Below, in pieces: positions 38,777 through 47,508 of a stretch of 64,000 bases of DNA (position 1 is the first letter of the stretch; each line of letters starts with the position of its first letter). Source of the DNA: Pleurocapsa minor HA4230-MV1 (GTDB lineage Bacteria > Cyanobacteriota > Cyanobacteriia > Cyanobacteriales > Xenococcaceae); NCBI GenBank assembly GCA_019359095.1, contig JAHHHZ010000011.1:124001-188000 (forward strand), read 5' to 3'. Below the pieces are notes generated by a model. It was not told the DNA's origin. It saw nothing but the letters and a program-made list of their open reading frames with translations, and searched no databases. A program made the translations under genes and the position numbers.

Positions 38777-38794
38777 ATAGCTTATAGCTTATAG
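38774..38794. repeat. heptanucleotide tandem repeat (CTTATAG)3
   Basis: Three exact CTTATAG units just past the rfbB stop codon, next to the terminator. Confidence 0.65.
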
Positions 38795-38798
38795 CTAG

Positions 38799-39881
38799 TT
38801 AGGCATATACTTGGTCGTAGTAATTTTTATACTCATCACTAAGTAAAGGTTGCCACCAATCCTGATTCTCCAAATACCAGACTACGGTGCGTCGTAAGCC
38901 TTCCTCGACAGTTAATTGGGGACTCCAGCCTAATTCTCGCTTAATTTTACTAGCGTCGATCGCATAACGGCGATCGTGTCCTGCGCGGTCTTTAACAAAG
39001 GTAATTAGGTCTTTTGAAGGACGTACAGGTAGATTTGGCGCTAGTTCATCCATCAACTTACACAGTTGTTCCACTAGATCGAGATTTTTTACTTCATTAT
39101 TCCCGCCAACATTATAGGTTTCTCCTGGCGTACCACGATTAATCACCACGTCTAATGCTCGACAGTGATCTTCAACATAGAGCCAATCCCGAATATTCTG
39201 CCCATCACCGTATACAGGCAGGGGTTTGCCCAAAAGGATATTAATACACATCAGCGGAATCAACTTTTCGGGAAAATGAAATGGGCCATAATTATTAGAA
39301 CAGTTGGTAATTATGGTAGGCATACCGTAAGTATGGAAATATGCCCGCGCTAGATGATCGCTCCCCGCTTTGGAGGCGGAATATGGACTATTGGGGGTGT
39401 AGGGAGTTGTTTCAGTAAAAGCAGGATCGTCTGCTTCCAGGCTGCCATAAACTTCATCGGTAGAAACGTGTAAAAAGCAATCGCTTTGAGGTTGCTCTCT
39501 TTTGTTCCAGCGTTGGCGAAAGGCTTCTAAGAGGGTAAAAGTTCCCACCACGTTAGTCTGAACAAAGGCTCCAGGCCCTAAGATAGAACGGTCTACATGG
39601 GACTCTGCTGCAAAATGAGCGACGGTATCAATATTTTCCTCTGCTAACAAATTGTCGATCAAAGTGCGATCGCAAATATCCCCTTGAACAAACTTAAACT
39701 GAGGCTTATCTTCTAAACTAGCTAGGGTGCTTCTATTTCCTGCATAGGTCAAAGCATCTAAGACCACAATGCGATCGTCTGGATAATTCTTACTCCAATG
39801 ATGGACAAAGTTAGAGCCAATAAATCCTGCTCCTCCTGTAATTAAAATGTGTCGAGGTGTTCTACTATTGTCTTGCTGCAT
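38799..39881 (-). CDS. rfbB: dTDP-glucose 4,6-dehydratase
   Basis: 360 residues, extended SDR. Second step of dTDP-L-rhamnose synthesis. NAD-binding [10 protein letters not shown] (~16-25), catalytic STDEVYG and [10 protein letters not shown] (Tyr-x3-Lys). Complete. Last gene of rfbC-rfbD-rfbA-rfbB, 9 bp after rfbA. Confidence 0.96.
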   Translation of the reverse strand: MQQDNSRTPRHILITGGAGFIGSNFVHHWSKNYPDDRIVVLDALTYAGNRSTLASLEDKPQFKFVQGDICDRTLIDNLLAEENIDTVAHFAAESHVDRSILGPGAFVQTNVVGTFTLLEAFRQRWNKREQPQSDCFLHVSTDEVYGSLEADDPAFTETTPYTPNSPYSASKAGSDHLARAYFHTYGMPTIITNCSNNYGPFHFPEKLIPLMCINILLGKPLPVYGDGQNIRDWLYVEDHCRALDVVINRGTPGETYNVGGNNEVKNLDLVEQLCKLMDELAPNLPVRPSKDLITFVKDRAGHDRRYAIDASKIKRELGWSPQLTVEEGLRRTVVWYLENQDWWQPLLSDEYKNYYDQVYA

Positions 39882-39890
39882 ATATGCTAA

Positions 39891-40964
39891 TTAGGTTAAT
39901 TCAATCTGTGAGTCGTCACCAATCATAAACCGTAATGCTTTAGGACGCTGAGGTGCAACTTTAAGGTGCGCTCTTTCGCCAATTAAACTATCGACAATCC
40001 GAGAGCTAATTCCTTCTATAGTTGCTCCTTTAAGCACTACGCTATGTTCAATATCAATATCAATCAAAGTAGTATCATCCGCAATGCTGGTATAAGGGCC
40101 GATAAAGCAGTTTTGGATCTGGCAGTTTTTACCAATCGTCACAGGGCCACGAATCATCGAATTAGTTACCTGTGAGCTTTCCCCAACATGAACTCGACCA
40201 CTAATTTTACTCTGGTCATCGATCGCCCCTTCACGGGTAGATTCTAGACAAGTATCGAGAATAATCTGGTTAGCAGCCAAGAGGTCGTCTTTTTTGCCTG
40301 TATCGAGCCACCAGCCTTCTAATCGGTGAGATGCTACCCCTTGTTTTTGGTCAATTAAATACTGAATTGCATCGGTGATTTCTAACTCTCCTCTGGGAGA
40401 TGGCTGAATATTGGCGATCGCCTGATGAATTTTAGGGGAGAATAAGTAAACTCCTACCAACGCTAAATTAGACGGTGGATCTTGTGGTTTTTCAATTAAC
40501 TCTAAAACTTTTCCCGCCTCATCGACTCGCGCCACACCAAAAGCACTGGGGTTTTCTACTGCACAAAGTAAGGTCAGAGCATCTAAATGTTGAGTTTTGA
40601 ACTTGTCAATAAATAGATCGAGTTTACTCTGTACTAGGTTGTCTCCTAAATACATCACAAAAGGAGAGTCGCCTAAAAAGGGTTGCGCTACCTTAACTGC
40701 GTGGGCTAATCCTAATGGCCGATCTTGGGGAATATAAGTAATTTTTGCGCCAAAGCGATCGCCATTCCCTGTTTTAGCCTGTACTTCCCCTCCCGTTTCT
40801 GGGCTAATAATAATGCCGATTTCAGTGATTCCTGCGGCGACGATCGATTCAATGCCGTACCACAGGATCGGTTTATTGGCGACAGGAACTAACTGTTTAG
40901 CACCTGTATAGGTTAGAGGACGTAATCTCGTACCTTTCCCACCAGATAAAATAATTGCTTTCAT
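39891..40964 (-). CDS. rfbA: glucose-1-phosphate thymidylyltransferase (long type)
   Basis: 357 residues. Makes dTDP-glucose. Nucleotide-binding GGKGTRLRPLTYTGAKQLVP at 9-28, with a C-terminal left-handed beta-helix (~245-350: VHVGESSQVTNSMIRGPV, and so on). This is the long class of RmlA seen in cyanobacteria and actinobacteria. In the rhamnose operon, 62 bp after rfbD. Confidence 0.94.
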   Translation of the reverse strand: MKAIILSGGKGTRLRPLTYTGAKQLVPVANKPILWYGIESIVAAGITEIGIIISPETGGEVQAKTGNGDRFGAKITYIPQDRPLGLAHAVKVAQPFLGDSPFVMYLGDNLVQSKLDLFIDKFKTQHLDALTLLCAVENPSAFGVARVDEAGKVLELIEKPQDPPSNLALVGVYLFSPKIHQAIANIQPSPRGELEITDAIQYLIDQKQGVASHRLEGWWLDTGKKDDLLAANQIILDTCLESTREGAIDDQSKISGRVHVGESSQVTNSMIRGPVTIGKNCQIQNCFIGPYTSIADDTTLIDIDIEHSVVLKGATIEGISSRIVDSLIGERAHLKVAPQRPKALRFMIGDDSQIELT

Positions 40965-41010
40965 TGTTGTTTTTAATTGGCTAGCTTGGTTTTGGTTAGT
41001 CTTTTTTGGC

Positions 41011-41038
41011 TATCAGCTATCAGCTATCAGCTATCAGC
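41011..41038. repeat. heptanucleotide tandem repeat (TATCAGC)4 entering the rfbD end
   Basis: Four exact TATCAGC units. The right part encodes the last codons of rfbD (ADS and the TGA stop), so the repeat defines the C-terminus of the protein. Confidence 0.75.
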
Positions 41039-41920
41039 TAAAGATTGCCATTCGGTTAACATCTTAGACAGGGAATCCCGCCAGTAGGGGGGATGTGTTC
41101 CCAAAGCTGCGGTGATTTTAGTTTTGGCTAAGACGGAATAGGCTGGACGTTGGGTGGGGGTGGGAAACTCGGCGGTAGTAATCGGTATAACCTGTTCAAC
41201 TTTTAAAGGAAAACCAAGCTGTTTGGCTTCATCGAAGGTAGCTAAGGCTAAATCGTACCAGCTAGCAACACCACTATTAGTAAAGTGATAGATCCCGTTA
41301 ATACTTTCATCCGTCAAAGATTTGGCGAGTAAATGAGTAATTGCGATCGCAATATCATAAGACCAACTAGGACTACCAATTTGATCGGCGACTATTTTTA
41401 ACTCAGTTCGTTCTGCACCCAAGCGCAGCATGGTTTTGACAAAATTACCGTGACCCCTCGAACCATATACCCAAGCAGTACGCAGAATTAAATGGCGATC
41501 GCAATTTTCTCTTACCCCAATTTCTCCTAGTAGTTTAGACTTGCCGTATACTCCCAAAGGATCGGGGCGATCGTCCTCTAGATAAGGAGTATGGTTTTGT
41601 CCATTAAATACATAGTCGCTGGAAATATGTAGTACTTTTGCATTAATATCTTGAGCAGCAATGGCGATCGCTTTTGGGGCAGTGGCATTAATAGTCATTG
41701 CTAGTTCAGATTCGCTCTCTGACTTATCTACGGCGGTATAAGCAGCAGCATTAACAATCATATTGGGCTTTATCTCTGCAATTCGCTGCTGGATTTGTTC
41801 AGGTTGACTTAGATCTAGTGATTGACGATCGACACCGATCACTTCGCCGATACTAGGTAAAGTCTGCTGTAGTTCTTGTCCTATCTGTCCTGTAATACCA
41901 ATCAACAATATTTTGGTCAT
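41027..41920 (-). CDS. rfbD: dTDP-4-dehydrorhamnose reductase
   Basis: 297 residues, SDR fold. Final NADPH-dependent step to dTDP-L-rhamnose. GITGQIGQELQQ (8-19) binds the cofactor; SSDYVFNG and the YxxxK-type YGKSKLLGE are present. Its start overlaps the rfbC stop by 4 bp (ATGA), indicating translational coupling. The last residues are encoded by the tandem repeat at 41011. Confidence 0.95.
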   Translation of the reverse strand: MTKILLIGITGQIGQELQQTLPSIGEVIGVDRQSLDLSQPEQIQQRIAEIKPNMIVNAAAYTAVDKSESESELAMTINATAPKAIAIAAQDINAKVLHISSDYVFNGQNHTPYLEDDRPDPLGVYGKSKLLGEIGVRENCDRHLILRTAWVYGSRGHGNFVKTMLRLGAERTELKIVADQIGSPSWSYDIAIAITHLLAKSLTDESINGIYHFTNSGVASWYDLALATFDEAKQLGFPLKVEQVIPITTAEFPTPTQRPAYSVLAKTKITAALGTHPPYWRDSLSKMLTEWQSLADS

Positions 41921-42462
41921 GCAAACACCTCAGCTTTTTCTAGCGGTAGGCCAGAGCGATCTTTCGCCGATAGCACTGGTTCACCCACGATTTTCCAGTC
42001 TATATCAAGGGCAGGATCGTTCCACAAAATACAACGTTCATATTCTGGTGAGTAATAATCAGTTGTTTTATATAAAAAGTCTGCCACTTCCGACAAGACG
42101 ACAAATCCATGAGCGAATCCAGGCGGAACCCACAATTGTCTGTGATTAGTTTCACTCAAAATACATCCTGTCCATTGACCAAAAGTGGGTGAACTTTTAC
42201 GAATATCTAGCGCCACGTCATATACTGAACCTGAAGTAACGCGCACCAGCTTTCCTTGAGGGTTTTGAATCTGATAATGTAGACCTCGCAAGACATTTTG
42301 CGCCGAACGAGAATGGTTATCTTGGACGAAACTAGCCATTACGCCAGTTTTCTCTCTAAAGGTTTTTTCATTAAAGCTTTCCAGAAAAAAACCGCGCTCA
42401 TCACCGAAGACTTTAGGTTCAATAATTAAAACATCGTAAATTTTGGTGTGAATAACTTCCAT
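41917..42462 (-). CDS. rfbC: dTDP-4-dehydrorhamnose 3,5-epimerase
   Basis: 181 residues, RmlC cupin. Catalytic His in LRGLHYQ (with Arg), the base/acid Tyr in YKTTDYYSPEYE and Asp in VDIR-like YDVALDIRKSS. First gene of the rfbCDAB operon, so its promoter lies in 42463-42532. Confidence 0.95.
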   Translation of the reverse strand: MEVIHTKIYDVLIIEPKVFGDERGFFLESFNEKTFREKTGVMASFVQDNHSRSAQNVLRGLHYQIQNPQGKLVRVTSGSVYDVALDIRKSSPTFGQWTGCILSETNHRQLWVPPGFAHGFVVLSEVADFLYKTTDYYSPEYERCILWNDPALDIDWKIVGEPVLSAKDRSGLPLEKAEVFA

Positions 42463-42532
42463 GAAGCTTTTTACCTATTTTTTAGCTAATAGTTACCTGT
42501 TATAGCAGTCCTATTTGATTTATGAAACTACA

Positions 42533-42799
42533 TTAATTGGTTTTTAGGTAATAGGTAGTCTTAAAGGACGACGCGCAGCTAGTCCTAAAGGATAAGCTCC
42601 GCAAATGAGACCGAAGGGAATCCTTTAGGGCTTTAGCATACCGCTTCGCATATAGGTAGTAGAAATTTCTCATTTCATTTAGGATTGCTATATCAGTATT
42701 GCTGAATAAATCTGTCTCTGGCAGCCATTGGGGAACTTCTCCTCTTATAGGGATAAATTCAGAGGTAGGCGAGATCGACAGATGATCATCTGACTGCAT
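42533..42799 (-). CDS. small hypothetical ORF with repeat-derived C-terminus
   Basis: 88 residues. The first ~45 (ISPTSEFIPIRGEVPQWLPE) look like ordinary protein; the rest is encoded by a dispersed-repeat insert (42555-42651) of the CCTAAAGGA type flanked by ATAGGTAG direct repeats. Probably a truncated or decaying gene. No family recognised. Confidence 0.35.
   Translation of the reverse strand: MQSDDHLSISPTSEFIPIRGEVPQWLPETDLFSNTDIAILNEMRNFYYLYAKRYAKALKDSLRSHLRSLSFRTSCASSFKTTYYLKTN
42547..42659. repeat. dispersed repeat insert flanked by ATAGGTAG
   Basis: ATAGGTAG at 42549 and again near 42652 brackets ~97 bp of units shared with 11765-12060 (AGTCCTAAAGGATAAGCTCC, GGGAATCCTTTAGGG, GCATACCGCTTCGC). 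The 8-bp direct repeat could be a target duplication or part of an STRR. Confidence 0.5.
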
Positions 42800-42935
42800 T
42801 GCAACAGCATAGTCAAGTTTAAATCAATTTAAGTAAAATTCAAGATTAGTTATTGATATTTTTCTGATCAACTATTTATTTAAAATTGCTAATTATTGAT
42901 GATTATATGAGCAATTATTAGCTTACATGCCTAAT

Positions 42936-45900
42936 TTAGATTGGCTTTGATGGAAGATGTTGTTTGAGCTTAAAATTAATAATTTTATGAGGTTTAACGC
43001 GCTGGAGTTGTTCATTTTCAACCTGTTTTCTATCTAAGCAATCAATTTGATCGGCTAACTCCAAATTTACGTCACTTCTAAGCTTGATTTTAGCTTCTGT
43101 TCCCCATGCTTCATAGCAACGCATAGTTAAGTTTTGCTGATTAGATAGCTGTAACGCCATTAAGATTAAGTTGTCGGCGGATAGGTTTAATAGTTCGCTT
43201 CTGGTTGGTAATTGCTGACTATTTTGCTTCTTTTGCTCTGGTTGAGTCAGAATTATGGTGTGCAGGTTGGTATTTAACTCATAACCTTGGCGAACAGTAT
43301 TCGCTTCTTGCCAGCTATGTTTATGGGGATAAATACTATAGGTAAAATGATGAATGCCGCGATCGCTTTGGGGATCTGGCCAAGTAGCCGCCCGTAATAA
43401 AGTTAAGCGTAATTGATTTGGTTGAGCATCATAACCATATTTGCAATCATTAAGTAAACTAACTCCGTAATCTGCTTTTATGTCGGTTAAATCTGCCCAG
43501 TTTAAGGCTGATACTTCCCATTGCGCTCTCTCTGCTGCTGTTTCAGGTTTCGTGGTGCGCTTAATTGTGCTACAGGGAATTTCGCAAGTAACATAATCGC
43601 TGGTGAGATTTAAGGGAAATGCAACCTTGATCATTACATGGGTTTCTTGCCAATCTACGGTATTTTCTATCGTTAAGAGATTTGCCTGTTTTGCTAAAAT
43701 ATAGTCTTGAATAAACTCGGAACTATTAAATTGTTTAACTACCCTAATTACCTGTCTTAATTCGCTATTTTCTAACCACTCAATTGATTTTAGTTGGGTG
43801 TCAGATAATTGCTTTTGTGCATATTCTGGATCGATATTCCAAGCATCCCAATACTGCCCTTGGTCTGTAAAAGCCTGTAGTTTATTACCAGGTAATCGCA
43901 ATATTTCTCGCTCGTTGTTCTTATCAAAAATACTATCTAAATCACCTGTTTGCGGATTGACAATTACCTTTAAATAATTATTTTCTAACAGGTAATCAGC
44001 TTTAAATTCATCCCGCGATCTTATTCCTGATTCTTGACACAACCAATAAAAACTGTAGCCTACCCCTGGAATATTTTGCGCTAGAAAACTTAATGTACCT
44101 GCTCGATCGCTATGAGTAGTAATTTTATTTCCCCGATCATCCCAAAGCCAAAATAAATTGTTATCCTCAAATCGAGAATCTTCTAAAGTTACTACTTGCG
44201 ATCGCGACCAATTAAGAGAATTAAACACAACTATTGGTACAGCATCTGCTTGAGGTGGATCTGGTAACTTGATACTGGCAGCAATGGTACTTAGAGCATG
44301 TTGCAGAAGATTTGCGCCGATGGTCAGCGCTGTCTCCCAGTCTCGATTAGCTTCCCTAAAAACTTCGGCGATCGATGTCCCTGGCAAAATGTCATGAAAC
44401 TGATTAAATAGAACTTTCTTCCAGGCAATTTCGATCAGCTGCTGAGGATTTGCTTGACAAAAACCTTCTTTTTCAATTATATTTTTTATATTGGGAAATA
44501 GTGGCTGGATATCAAACCTGTCTCCACAAAGCAAAGTTGCTAAAGTTGACCACAATTCCGCTTCATAAAGTAATCTTTCACAACGGCGATTATATCTTTT
44601 CTGATCGGCATGAACGGTATAACAACCACGGTGCAACTCTAGATATAGCTCATCTTGCCATATCGGCAACTGATGCCGAAGAATCCCTTGCTTTTTCTCC
44701 TTATCCCCCTTTGCGTCTTGGCCCCAAACTAAGCGGGATAAACGACTTTGCGCGAAACTTTCATTGCTTTCTCCAGTACCCCCAATCCTCCTCAAATAAT
44801 CCCCAGTCGTAACAAACTCAATCTGCGGAAAAAACGGCGAGTCCTGCCATTTAGCAGCAACCTCCAACATATCTCTAGTTGGCCCTCCGCCATGATCGCC
44901 TACTCCTGGTAGCCAAAATATCTCCTGTAAACCCGTCTGCACTTCCCAATCAACTGCATAGTTAGCCATGGTAATCGGGTTAGTATCCATCACTCCCGTC
45001 ACGTTAGGGGGAGACATCAAAGTTAATAACTGCGTTCCGTCGGGAGACTCCCACCAGAAACAGCCATGAGGAAACTTGGTCGTATCATTCCAGTGCAATT
45101 TTCCCGTGACAAAAGATTCAATCCCGCATTGCTGCATAATTTGGGGTAGTTGCCAAGTAAAACCGAAGCTATCGGGTAGCCAAGCAACTTTTGCTATCTC
45201 GCCAAACTTCTCCTGATAATATCGCTGTCCATAGATTAATTGCCGAATTAACGACTCACCACAAACCAAATTAGTTTCAGGTTCAACCCACATCCCGCCT
45301 AATATTTCCCACCTATTGTCCCTGACAGCATTTTGAATTAACTCAAACAATTCAGGGCGATTATGCTCAATCCATTCATACAAGGCTGGACTAGTATGAC
45401 CAAAGGTAAGAGCAGGAAAATCTTGCTGTAGCTCCAGAACAGACTTAAAAGTTCGTTCCGCGACTTCGTAGGTTTCGTCAGTTGTCCATAACCAAGCCAT
45501 GTCCAAGTGGGCATGACCGAGTAAATTAAAACGACGTTGTTTAATATCCTGTGCCAGGGGTAACAAAAGCGATCGCAACTGCGCCAAATCTTCTGTAAAC
45601 TTATCAGCCTGTTCCAGATTGTGCCAGTTAAACCCATCTAATTCTGTCGCTAATATATCTAGATCTGCGGGTTTAAATTGAGACAGATACTTGCTTAAGA
45701 CAGTGATTTCATCCGCTACCAAACCAGGGTCAATCTTTTGGGGAGTATTTACTTGTTCATAAATCAAATGCGATCGCATTAATGCCCCAATGTCATGACT
45801 CGGACTAACAAGGCGAATAGTCACCACATATTCTTGTCCTGGTTGAGCATAATCCGTAATTAATACCCGCGCCGAAGAATCAAATAAATCTCCCTGTTGC

Positions 45901-46214
45901 ACCAACTCCCCGTTAATAAATATTTGAGCATCTGCTGCCCACCAAGTTAAAACTAAACGTAAACTCATCCCCTCTATGGGATAACCCTGTAGTGTTTGAG
46001 GGATAACAATCTGCTGTCCTAGCCATTTAACCTCTTTCCCTGAAGAAAAAACTACATAGCCCTTCTCATTGAGGATGACAGTGGGAGACTGAAAGGAATC
46101 TATTAATGTTGCATCATTACCCAAGTCACGCCAACTAGCTTGTACCTCTAGTCGCACTAGCTGACGCAATTTAGCGATCGCTTTTTGGATAGTTACAGCA
46201 GAGTCTTCAAGCAT
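42936..46214 (-). CDS. alpha-mannosidase (glycoside hydrolase family 38)
   Basis: About 1092 residues, full length. N-terminal accessory domain (1-~230), then the GH38 catalytic domain with metal-site GHAHLDMAWLW (~243-253) and catalytic nucleophile Asp in WLPDSFGF (~346), followed by the middle and large C-terminal beta domains. Hydrolyses alpha-mannosides; no signal peptide, so cytoplasmic. The frame extends to a TTG at 46250, but three stubs elsewhere keep the MLEDSA start, supporting ATG 46214. A GCGATCGC octamer lies in codons ~11-14 and marks the edge of the repeats described at 46661, 47274 and 48140. Confidence 0.9.
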   Translation of the reverse strand: MLEDSAVTIQKAIAKLRQLVRLEVQASWRDLGNDATLIDSFQSPTVILNEKGYVVFSSGKEVKWLGQQIVIPQTLQGYPIEGMSLRLVLTWWAADAQIFINGELVQQGDLFDSSARVLITDYAQPGQEYVVTIRLVSPSHDIGALMRSHLIYEQVNTPQKIDPGLVADEITVLSKYLSQFKPADLDILATELDGFNWHNLEQADKFTEDLAQLRSLLLPLAQDIKQRRFNLLGHAHLDMAWLWTTDETYEVAERTFKSVLELQQDFPALTFGHTSPALYEWIEHNRPELFELIQNAVRDNRWEILGGMWVEPETNLVCGESLIRQLIYGQRYYQEKFGEIAKVAWLPDSFGFTWQLPQIMQQCGIESFVTGKLHWNDTTKFPHGCFWWESPDGTQLLTLMSPPNVTGVMDTNPITMANYAVDWEVQTGLQEIFWLPGVGDHGGGPTRDMLEVAAKWQDSPFFPQIEFVTTGDYLRRIGGTGESNESFAQSRLSRLVWGQDAKGDKEKKQGILRHQLPIWQDELYLELHRGCYTVHADQKRYNRRCERLLYEAELWSTLATLLCGDRFDIQPLFPNIKNIIEKEGFCQANPQQLIEIAWKKVLFNQFHDILPGTSIAEVFREANRDWETALTIGANLLQHALSTIAASIKLPDPPQADAVPIVVFNSLNWSRSQVVTLEDSRFEDNNLFWLWDDRGNKITTHSDRAGTLSFLAQNIPGVGYSFYWLCQESGIRSRDEFKADYLLENNYLKVIVNPQTGDLDSIFDKNNEREILRLPGNKLQAFTDQGQYWDAWNIDPEYAQKQLSDTQLKSIEWLENSELRQVIRVVKQFNSSEFIQDYILAKQANLLTIENTVDWQETHVMIKVAFPLNLTSDYVTCEIPCSTIKRTTKPETAAERAQWEVSALNWADLTDIKADYGVSLLNDCKYGYDAQPNQLRLTLLRAATWPDPQSDRGIHHFTYSIYPHKHSWQEANTVRQGYELNTNLHTIILTQPEQKKQNSQQLPTRSELLNLSADNLILMALQLSNQQNLTMRCYEAWGTEAKIKLRSDVNLELADQIDCLDRKQVENEQLQRVKPHKIINFKLKQHLPSKPI

Positions 46215-46253
46215 ATTGTTGATTAATATCTGGTTTGATAAGTAAGACAATAA
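46174..46253. repeat. junction stub R0: mannosidase 5' end plus hxlR-internal sequence
   Basis: 46174-46214 is the mannosidase start; 46215-46253 matches the interior of the HxlR gene (48399-48437) with few differences (shared TCTGGTTTGATAAG and AAGACAATAAA). An hxlR-like gene therefore once stood directly upstream of the mannosidase gene and was cut here. Confidence 0.65.
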
Positions 46254-46271
46254 AAAAAAGACTGTCGTAAT

Positions 46272-46346
46272 TTAGGCAATATTGCTAATTTCTACAATCA
46301 TTTCACCTTGCCGTAGTTGCTCCAAAGCATCAACCCAGATCTTCAT
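46272..46346 (-). pseudogene. DUF5615-type PIN-like toxin with large in-frame internal deletion
   Basis: 24 codons: MKIWVDA, the usual N-terminus of DUF5615 toxins, is joined directly to LEQLRQGEMIVEISN, which looks like the C-terminus of the same family. The middle ~80 residues with the nuclease site are missing. The start overlaps the DUF433 stop by ATGA, the standard antitoxin-toxin arrangement. Most likely an inactivated toxin. Confidence 0.6.
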
Positions 46347-46576
46347 GCCGTCAGCCTAGGAAAGTCCGTGCGTCGTGCAGCGAAGAGCAAGCAAGCTTGG
46401 ATATCGGCAAGTTCCAGATCGGGAAAATCTTCCAATATTTCAGTCACGCTAACATTTTCAGCTAACATCTCTAAAATATCGGTCACTCGAATTCGCATCC
46501 CTCGAATACAGGGACGACCACCACATTGCCCAGGGGTTTGGGTAATACGAGTGAGCAAGCCAGTTGTTGAATTCAT
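46343..46576 (-). CDS. DUF433 family antitoxin-like protein
   Basis: 77 residues. DUF433 signature GGRPCIRGMRIRVTDILEML, then EILEDFPDLELADIQACL: a small winged-helix-like DNA-binding protein normally paired with a DUF5615 PIN-like toxin as a type II toxin-antitoxin module. Here the partner directly downstream is reduced to 24 codons, so the antitoxin is an orphan. Carried on the first of three accessory cassettes between mannosidase and hxlR. Confidence 0.8.
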   Translation of the reverse strand: MNSTTGLLTRITQTPGQCGGRPCIRGMRIRVTDILEMLAENVSVTEILEDFPDLELADIQACLLFAARRTDFPRLTA

Positions 46577-46660
46577 GCGGGTGTCTACAAGCTGCTTTAT
46601 TTGCCTTTATTTTACCGACCAATTATGTCAATATCATCACCTAAAGTCAAGAAACATCGG

Positions 46661-46780
46661 TAGATTCGCGATCGCTTCTTGGATAGTTTCAGCAGAGTCT
46701 TCAAGCATAAGTTTGATTTCTTAATTTATTTTTGACGTATTTTGTTCGCTCCATTTTGCCAGTAAAGATCAAGGTTCGAC
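46661..46780. repeat. junction stub R1: mannosidase 5' stub plus hxlR 3' stub
   Basis: 46668-46707 matches the mannosidase start (GCGATCGC to AAGCAT). 46721-46780 matches the 3' end of the HxlR gene (48193-48252) with a few mismatches, ending at GGTTCGAC. Left boundary at HIP1. Confidence 0.78.
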
Positions 46781-46862
46781 AAATTCTGTATATTACTTAC
46801 CAAAAGGATAGTTATACGGAACAATTCCGTATAATAAATATTTATACATAGAGGAAAACGAA

Positions 46863-47270
46863 ATGGTTGAAGGAAGTTGTCTCTGTGGTTCAGTTAAGTA
46901 TAAGGTGGAGCTAATTCCAGAGAAAATATTTAATTGCCACTGTAAGTTTTGCAGAAAAGCACACGGAGCCGACTATGCGACTGTCGCCCTTGCCAAAGCA
47001 AGTACGTTGGAGATTTTTGACGAATCAGGTTCATTAAAAGAATATAAAAATGCAATCGGTGGGTACAGAGCTTTTTGTGTCAATTGCGGTTCACGGCTGA
47101 TGAATTATGCTGACGATAAAAATATCTGGCTATGCATTGTGTTAGCAACTGTAGACACTCCGACGAATTTAAAACCAGTTGCCCATGTAAATATTGAATC
47201 AAAAGCAAGTTGGTGTCAGCCCTATGAAGGTATACCAAGTTTTGAAGGACTTCCTCCTGGAGTTATTTAA
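46863..47270 (+). CDS. GFA family zinc-binding protein
   Basis: 135 residues, glutathione-dependent formaldehyde-activating enzyme-like fold. Zinc cysteines: Cys6 and Cys8 (GSCLCGSVKY), Cys25/27/30 (NCHCKFCRKAHG), Cys73/76 (FCVNCGSRL). Many GFA proteins have no proven formaldehyde activity. An AGGAAAA site precedes the ATG. Second cassette, bounded by the repeats at 46661 and 47274. The upstream GGAACAATTCCGTATAATAA is near-palindromic (GGAATTGTTCC-like) and may be an operator or promoter. Confidence 0.85.
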   Translation: MVEGSCLCGSVKYKVELIPEKIFNCHCKFCRKAHGADYATVALAKASTLEIFDESGSLKEYKNAIGGYRAFCVNCGSRLMNYADDKNIWLCIVLATVDTPTNLKPVAHVNIESKASWCQPYEGIPSFEGLPPGVI

Positions 47271-47273
47271 AAA

Positions 47274-47405
47274 TAGATTCGCGATCCAAAGGCTAGGAGT
47301 CGCCTAATCGCTTCTTGGATAGTTGCAGCAGAGTCTTCAAGCATAAGTTTGATGTCTTAATTTATTTTTGATCTATTTTGTTCGCTCCATTCTGCCAGTA
47401 AAAAT
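47274..47405. repeat. junction stub R2: mannosidase 5' stub plus hxlR 3' stub with HIP1 insert
   Basis: Same structure as R1, starting TAGATTCGCGAT and running to CCAGTAAA. Its GCGATCGC is interrupted by a 23-bp insert (47286-47308) that R1 lacks. Homology to hxlR ends about 15 bp earlier than in R1. Confidence 0.78.
47286..47308 (-). repeat. 23-bp small repeat inserted in HIP1 (reverse orientation)
   Basis: Lies exactly between GCGAT and CGC. On the minus strand it reads TAGGCGACTCC to CCTTTGGAT, matching the end pattern TAGGC...CCTT(C/T)GGGAT of the 24-bp insert at 29244. Confidence 0.68.
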
Positions 47406-47508
47406 CTTTAAAGAATCGGCTAAGTTAGAGGTGGCAATTCGAGAGAATTTATGAGGATTAGGGTATGAACTTTCAGTTGGTATCACTACTTTTAAATAGG
47501 AGATGGTT

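Noticed and set aside
41011-41041. Tandem repeats as a CRISPR array
   Set aside because: Units are 7 bp with no spacers; no CRISPR array or cas gene was seen in the window.
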